Of a stretch of DNA of 17,453 nt, positions 15,476 through 17,453 are shown in pieces. Positions within the stretch are counted from its first letter, which is position 1. Each line of letters starts with the position of its first letter. The notes under the pieces were generated by a model. That model was not told where the DNA came from and did not search any database. It saw nothing but the letters and a program-made list of their open reading frames with translations. Origin of the DNA: JAYZDB01 sp036338025. Lineage in GTDB: Bacteria > Planctomycetota > UBA1135 > UBA2386. The DNA is taken from positions 1-17,453 of the forward strand of contig JAYZDB010000111.1 in NCBI GenBank assembly GCA_036338025.1, given 5' to 3'. Made by a program: the position numbers and the translations under genes.

Positions 15476-15645
15476 TTCCGTGAAACGTAGGGGTTGGGAG
15501 CGAGTGTGATACCCAATGGCGCACTGAACGCAAGTCCTGTCACATGCAATACCTGCGTTGTGGAGAAACCTGTGGATTGGCGGGCATCTCAAGCCAGCCG
15601 GAAAGCATGGTCGGCCGAGTGGGAGGATCCCGACTCACAGCCGTG

Positions 15646-15683
15646 CTCAAAACTCCGAAATTCCCGCCCCAACTGAGTTTCGG
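15646..15683 (-). terminator. Weak candidate terminator after the cytochrome gene
   Basis: On the minus strand CCGAAA and TTTCGG form a 6-base stem with a 17-base loop, followed by AGTTTTGAG. It is placed about 30 bases after the cytochrome stop. The stem is short and the loop long, so this is a weak candidate. The rest of 15476-15709 shows no recognisable element and should hold the promoter for the ABC operon. Confidence 0.3.
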
Positions 15684-15709
15684 TCCCATCGGACACCCCT
15701 GCGACCGGC

Positions 15710-17453
15710 TCAGCGCCGCGCGGCGAGATGCTGCCAGATCGCCTCGACCTGCTCCCAACCCCTGCCCCCCAGGACAGTGGTCAGACCACTCAGGCCGTCG
15801 GCACCGATAAAGCGGGTCATCTTGGTCGCGGGATCGACCCGGGTCGGGTCGAGCAGCCAACGGTGGAAGTACTCCTTGCGCAGGCGGCGAGTGGTCAACG
15901 CGAGGTCGATGCCGGGCGCCTCGAAAACCGACGCCGCCGGCGCATCCCCGACAGCGTGACAGTTCGTGCATCCGAACCCTCCATCTTGCGGAAGGAGTTT
16001 GCCACCAGCCGCCAGCAAGGTATCCGGATCGGCAGGATTGCGACCGTGGTCAAGGGTCGGGGCATTGCTGCCATCCACCAGCATGCCGTCATGCACCGTC
16101 GCAGGCCCACCGGTCTCCGCAAAGCCATGCGCAAATGCCAAACCACGCGCTATGCGTTCCGCATCCAATCGGAACCTCGGCATCGGCATCGTGAGCCAGG
16201 GCCGTGGCCGCGGCTCCGCACCTTCGCGCAACCATCTCACCAGCCAGGTGGTCTGCAACTTGCTGCCAGCATGGGTCAGCGAGGGTAGTGCACCAGCGTA
16301 GGCTGGTGCGTCGGGATCCGGTTCCACCAACGACGCGGCCTCTTCCTGCACCCGCGACAGCAAGGCCGCCTGGCTGTCGTAGTCGTGACAAGCGACACAG
16401 CGCTGCGATCGCAGGCTGCGCTCCGCGTATTCGACAGCCGTGAAGGAACTGGCACGCGAGCTGGTCAGGAACTCGCGCAGGCACTCGAGATCCTCTCCTG
16501 ACAAACCATAGTCTGCGAACTTGCATGCGACCGAGCCGGCCCGCGATACCGGACGCCGGGGCGCCTTCACCTCGCCAGGCACGGCCAGACCGTGGCACGC
16601 AGCACAGCCGAGCCTCCGCACCAGCCGTTCTCCTGCCACCGGATCCCCCGCATCCACGGGCAGCGGCAGTGGCCTGGCATCCACCGACAGCAAGAACGCC
16701 GCCACCGATCTGGCCTCCTCATCGGTAAACCCGTAGTCCGGCATGCGGGTATCGGGAAAGTGCCGCGCCGGGTTGGCGAGGAACTCCACCAAGGCGCCCG
16801 GATGCCACTTGGCCGCGACATGTGAGAGCGGGATCCGCCCAGTCCCCGTCGACTGCGATGACGCGGTCAGGGTATGACACGCCAGACAACCGTAGTCGAC
16901 AAAGATCTCCGCTCCGTCCTTACGCTGTTGTTCGTCGGCCTCCTGGGCAGAAGGCGCTGCGGGGATTTCTCCCAGCGTGCCCAGGTACGCCGCGATGTCC
17001 CGGGCGGCTTTCGGAGCCACCGCACCGTGCAGGAGCTTCGGCATGCGAGCCATCGCGCGCAACTGCTTCGGGTTCTCGATCCATCGGGCCATCCAGCCGA
17101 CGCGCAGCCGGCTACCGACTCCAAACAGCGCCGGTCCGCCGCGGCCGGCCACGGCGTGCTCGTGACAGGCAGCACAGCGGTGCTCCTGCACCAGTTCCCG
17201 ACCGCGCCGCAACCTGGCAAAGCGCGCCAAGGTCTCGGTCTGGTCATGGGCAAGGGCGCCGGCCGGAATCGGCTCACGGGCAAAATCACGGGATTGCCAG
17301 TAGACCCGGAGAACCGCCGGCCCGTTCTTCGGACTCGAGTATCGCGCAGTCATGACATGCGCACCCTTCTTGAGACGCAAGCGCGTGCTGTTGGTGACTG
17401 CACCGTCAACGGCGGTCAGCACGACCTGGTCACCGAGACTCAATTCAAGGTCA
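15710..17453 (-). CDS. Multi-heme cytochrome c with PA14-like N-terminal region (5' end outside window)
   Basis: The frame is open to the right edge, so the N-terminus and any signal peptide are missing; at least 580 residues remain. The first visible 60 residues (DQVVLTAVDGAVTNSTRLRLKKGAHVM... RVYW) look like the end of a PA14-like beta domain. Five c-type heme motifs follow, numbering from the codon at 17443: CAACH 90-94, CLACH 186-190, CAACH 280-284, CVACH 349-353 and CTNCH 492-496. Likely axial Met residues are in MARMPKL (134), DTRMPDYGF (234), MPMPRF (419/421) and ATKMTRF (542). The third module has no Met between its heme motif and the next. Such proteins are usually extracytoplasmic electron carriers, and related planctomycete proteins are often encoded beside exported oxidative enzymes; partners would be to the right of the window. 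Confidence 0.9.
   Translation of the reverse strand, partial: DLELSLGDQVVLTAVDGAVTNSTRLRLKKGAHVMTARYSSPKNGPAVLRVYWQSRDFAREPIPAGALAHDQTETLARFARLRRGRELVQEHRCAACHEHAVAGRGGPALFGVGSRLRVGWMARWIENPKQLRAMARMPKLLHGAVAPKAARDIAAYLGTLGEIPAAPSAQEADEQQRKDGAEIFVDYGCLACHTLTASSQSTGTGRIPLSHVAAKWHPGALVEFLANPARHFPDTRMPDYGFTDEEARSVAAFLLSVDARPLPLPVDAGDPVAGERLVRRLGCAACHGLAVPGEVKAPRRPVSRAGSVACKFADYGLSGEDLECLREFLTSSRASSFTAVEYAERSLRSQRCVACHDYDSQAALLSRVQEEAASLVEPDPDAPAYAGALPSLTHAGSKLQTTWLVRWLREGAEPRPRPWLTMPMPRFRLDAERIARGLAFAHGFAETGGPATVHDGMLVDGSNAPTLDHGRNPADPDTLLAAGGKLLPQDGGFGCTNCHAVGDAPAASVFEAPGIDLALTTRRLRKEYFHRWLLDPTRVDPATKMTRFIGADGLSGLTTVLGGRGWEQVEAIWQHLAARR

Noticed and set aside
15476..15592. N-terminal extension of the ABC ATPase frame
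   Set aside because: The 39 extra residues are unrelated to ABC ATPases, while the ATG at 15475 begins the usual family N-terminus.
1..17453. CRISPR array, tRNA or rRNA genes, transposase, phage or defence genes
   Set aside because: Reading both strands I found no regular spaced repeats, no tRNA- or rRNA-like segment, and no open frame resembling transposases, integrases or known defence proteins.

Overview
The window looks like chromosomal DNA of a GC-rich bacterium, most likely a planctomycete or a close relative. This rests on three kinds of protein that often occur in that group: an FGly-type sulfatase, a multi-heme cytochrome c with a PA14-like N-terminal part, and a secreted protein whose C-terminal beta-rich domain carries an 'IPVPNDP' style motif. 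The phylum call is inference from family distribution. I see no rRNA, tRNA, insertion sequence, integrase or CRISPR array.

Left part (1-2090): a secreted-protein gene runs off the left edge on the minus strand. It is divergent from a sodium:solute symporter gene on the plus strand. The symporter stop codon overlaps the start of a 53-residue two-helix membrane protein preceded by a near-consensus Shine-Dalgarno. A GC-rich hairpin terminator at 2041-2070 separates this pair from the convergent gene to its right.

Middle part (2091-8068): minus-strand genes encode a secreted protein of unknown function, a single-domain asparaginase-like protein, a sulfatase, and a small XRE-type regulator just upstream of the sulfatase. 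A 572-base gap with no convincing gene follows, then a plus-strand glycerol kinase (glpK).

Right part (8065-17453): every gene is on the minus strand. In transcription order these are a 5'-truncated five-heme cytochrome c, then an ABC-transporter operon of the GldA/GldF/GldG type (ATPase, permease, auxiliary membrane protein) whose last gene encodes a DUF4340-like protein fused to a Pin1-like parvulin prolyl isomerase. After these come a GT-C type membrane glycosyltransferase and an SlpA/SlyD-type FKBP prolyl isomerase. The FKBP and glpK genes converge and share a CTAG that provides both stop codons.

The most interesting signals are the DUF4340-parvulin fusion inside a Gld-type transporter operon, with an internal duplication in its DUF4340-like part, and the tiny membrane protein translationally coupled to the symporter. 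The four Gld-type genes are tightly spaced (4-base overlaps at two junctions, 9 bases at the third) and very probably act as one exporter or envelope complex.
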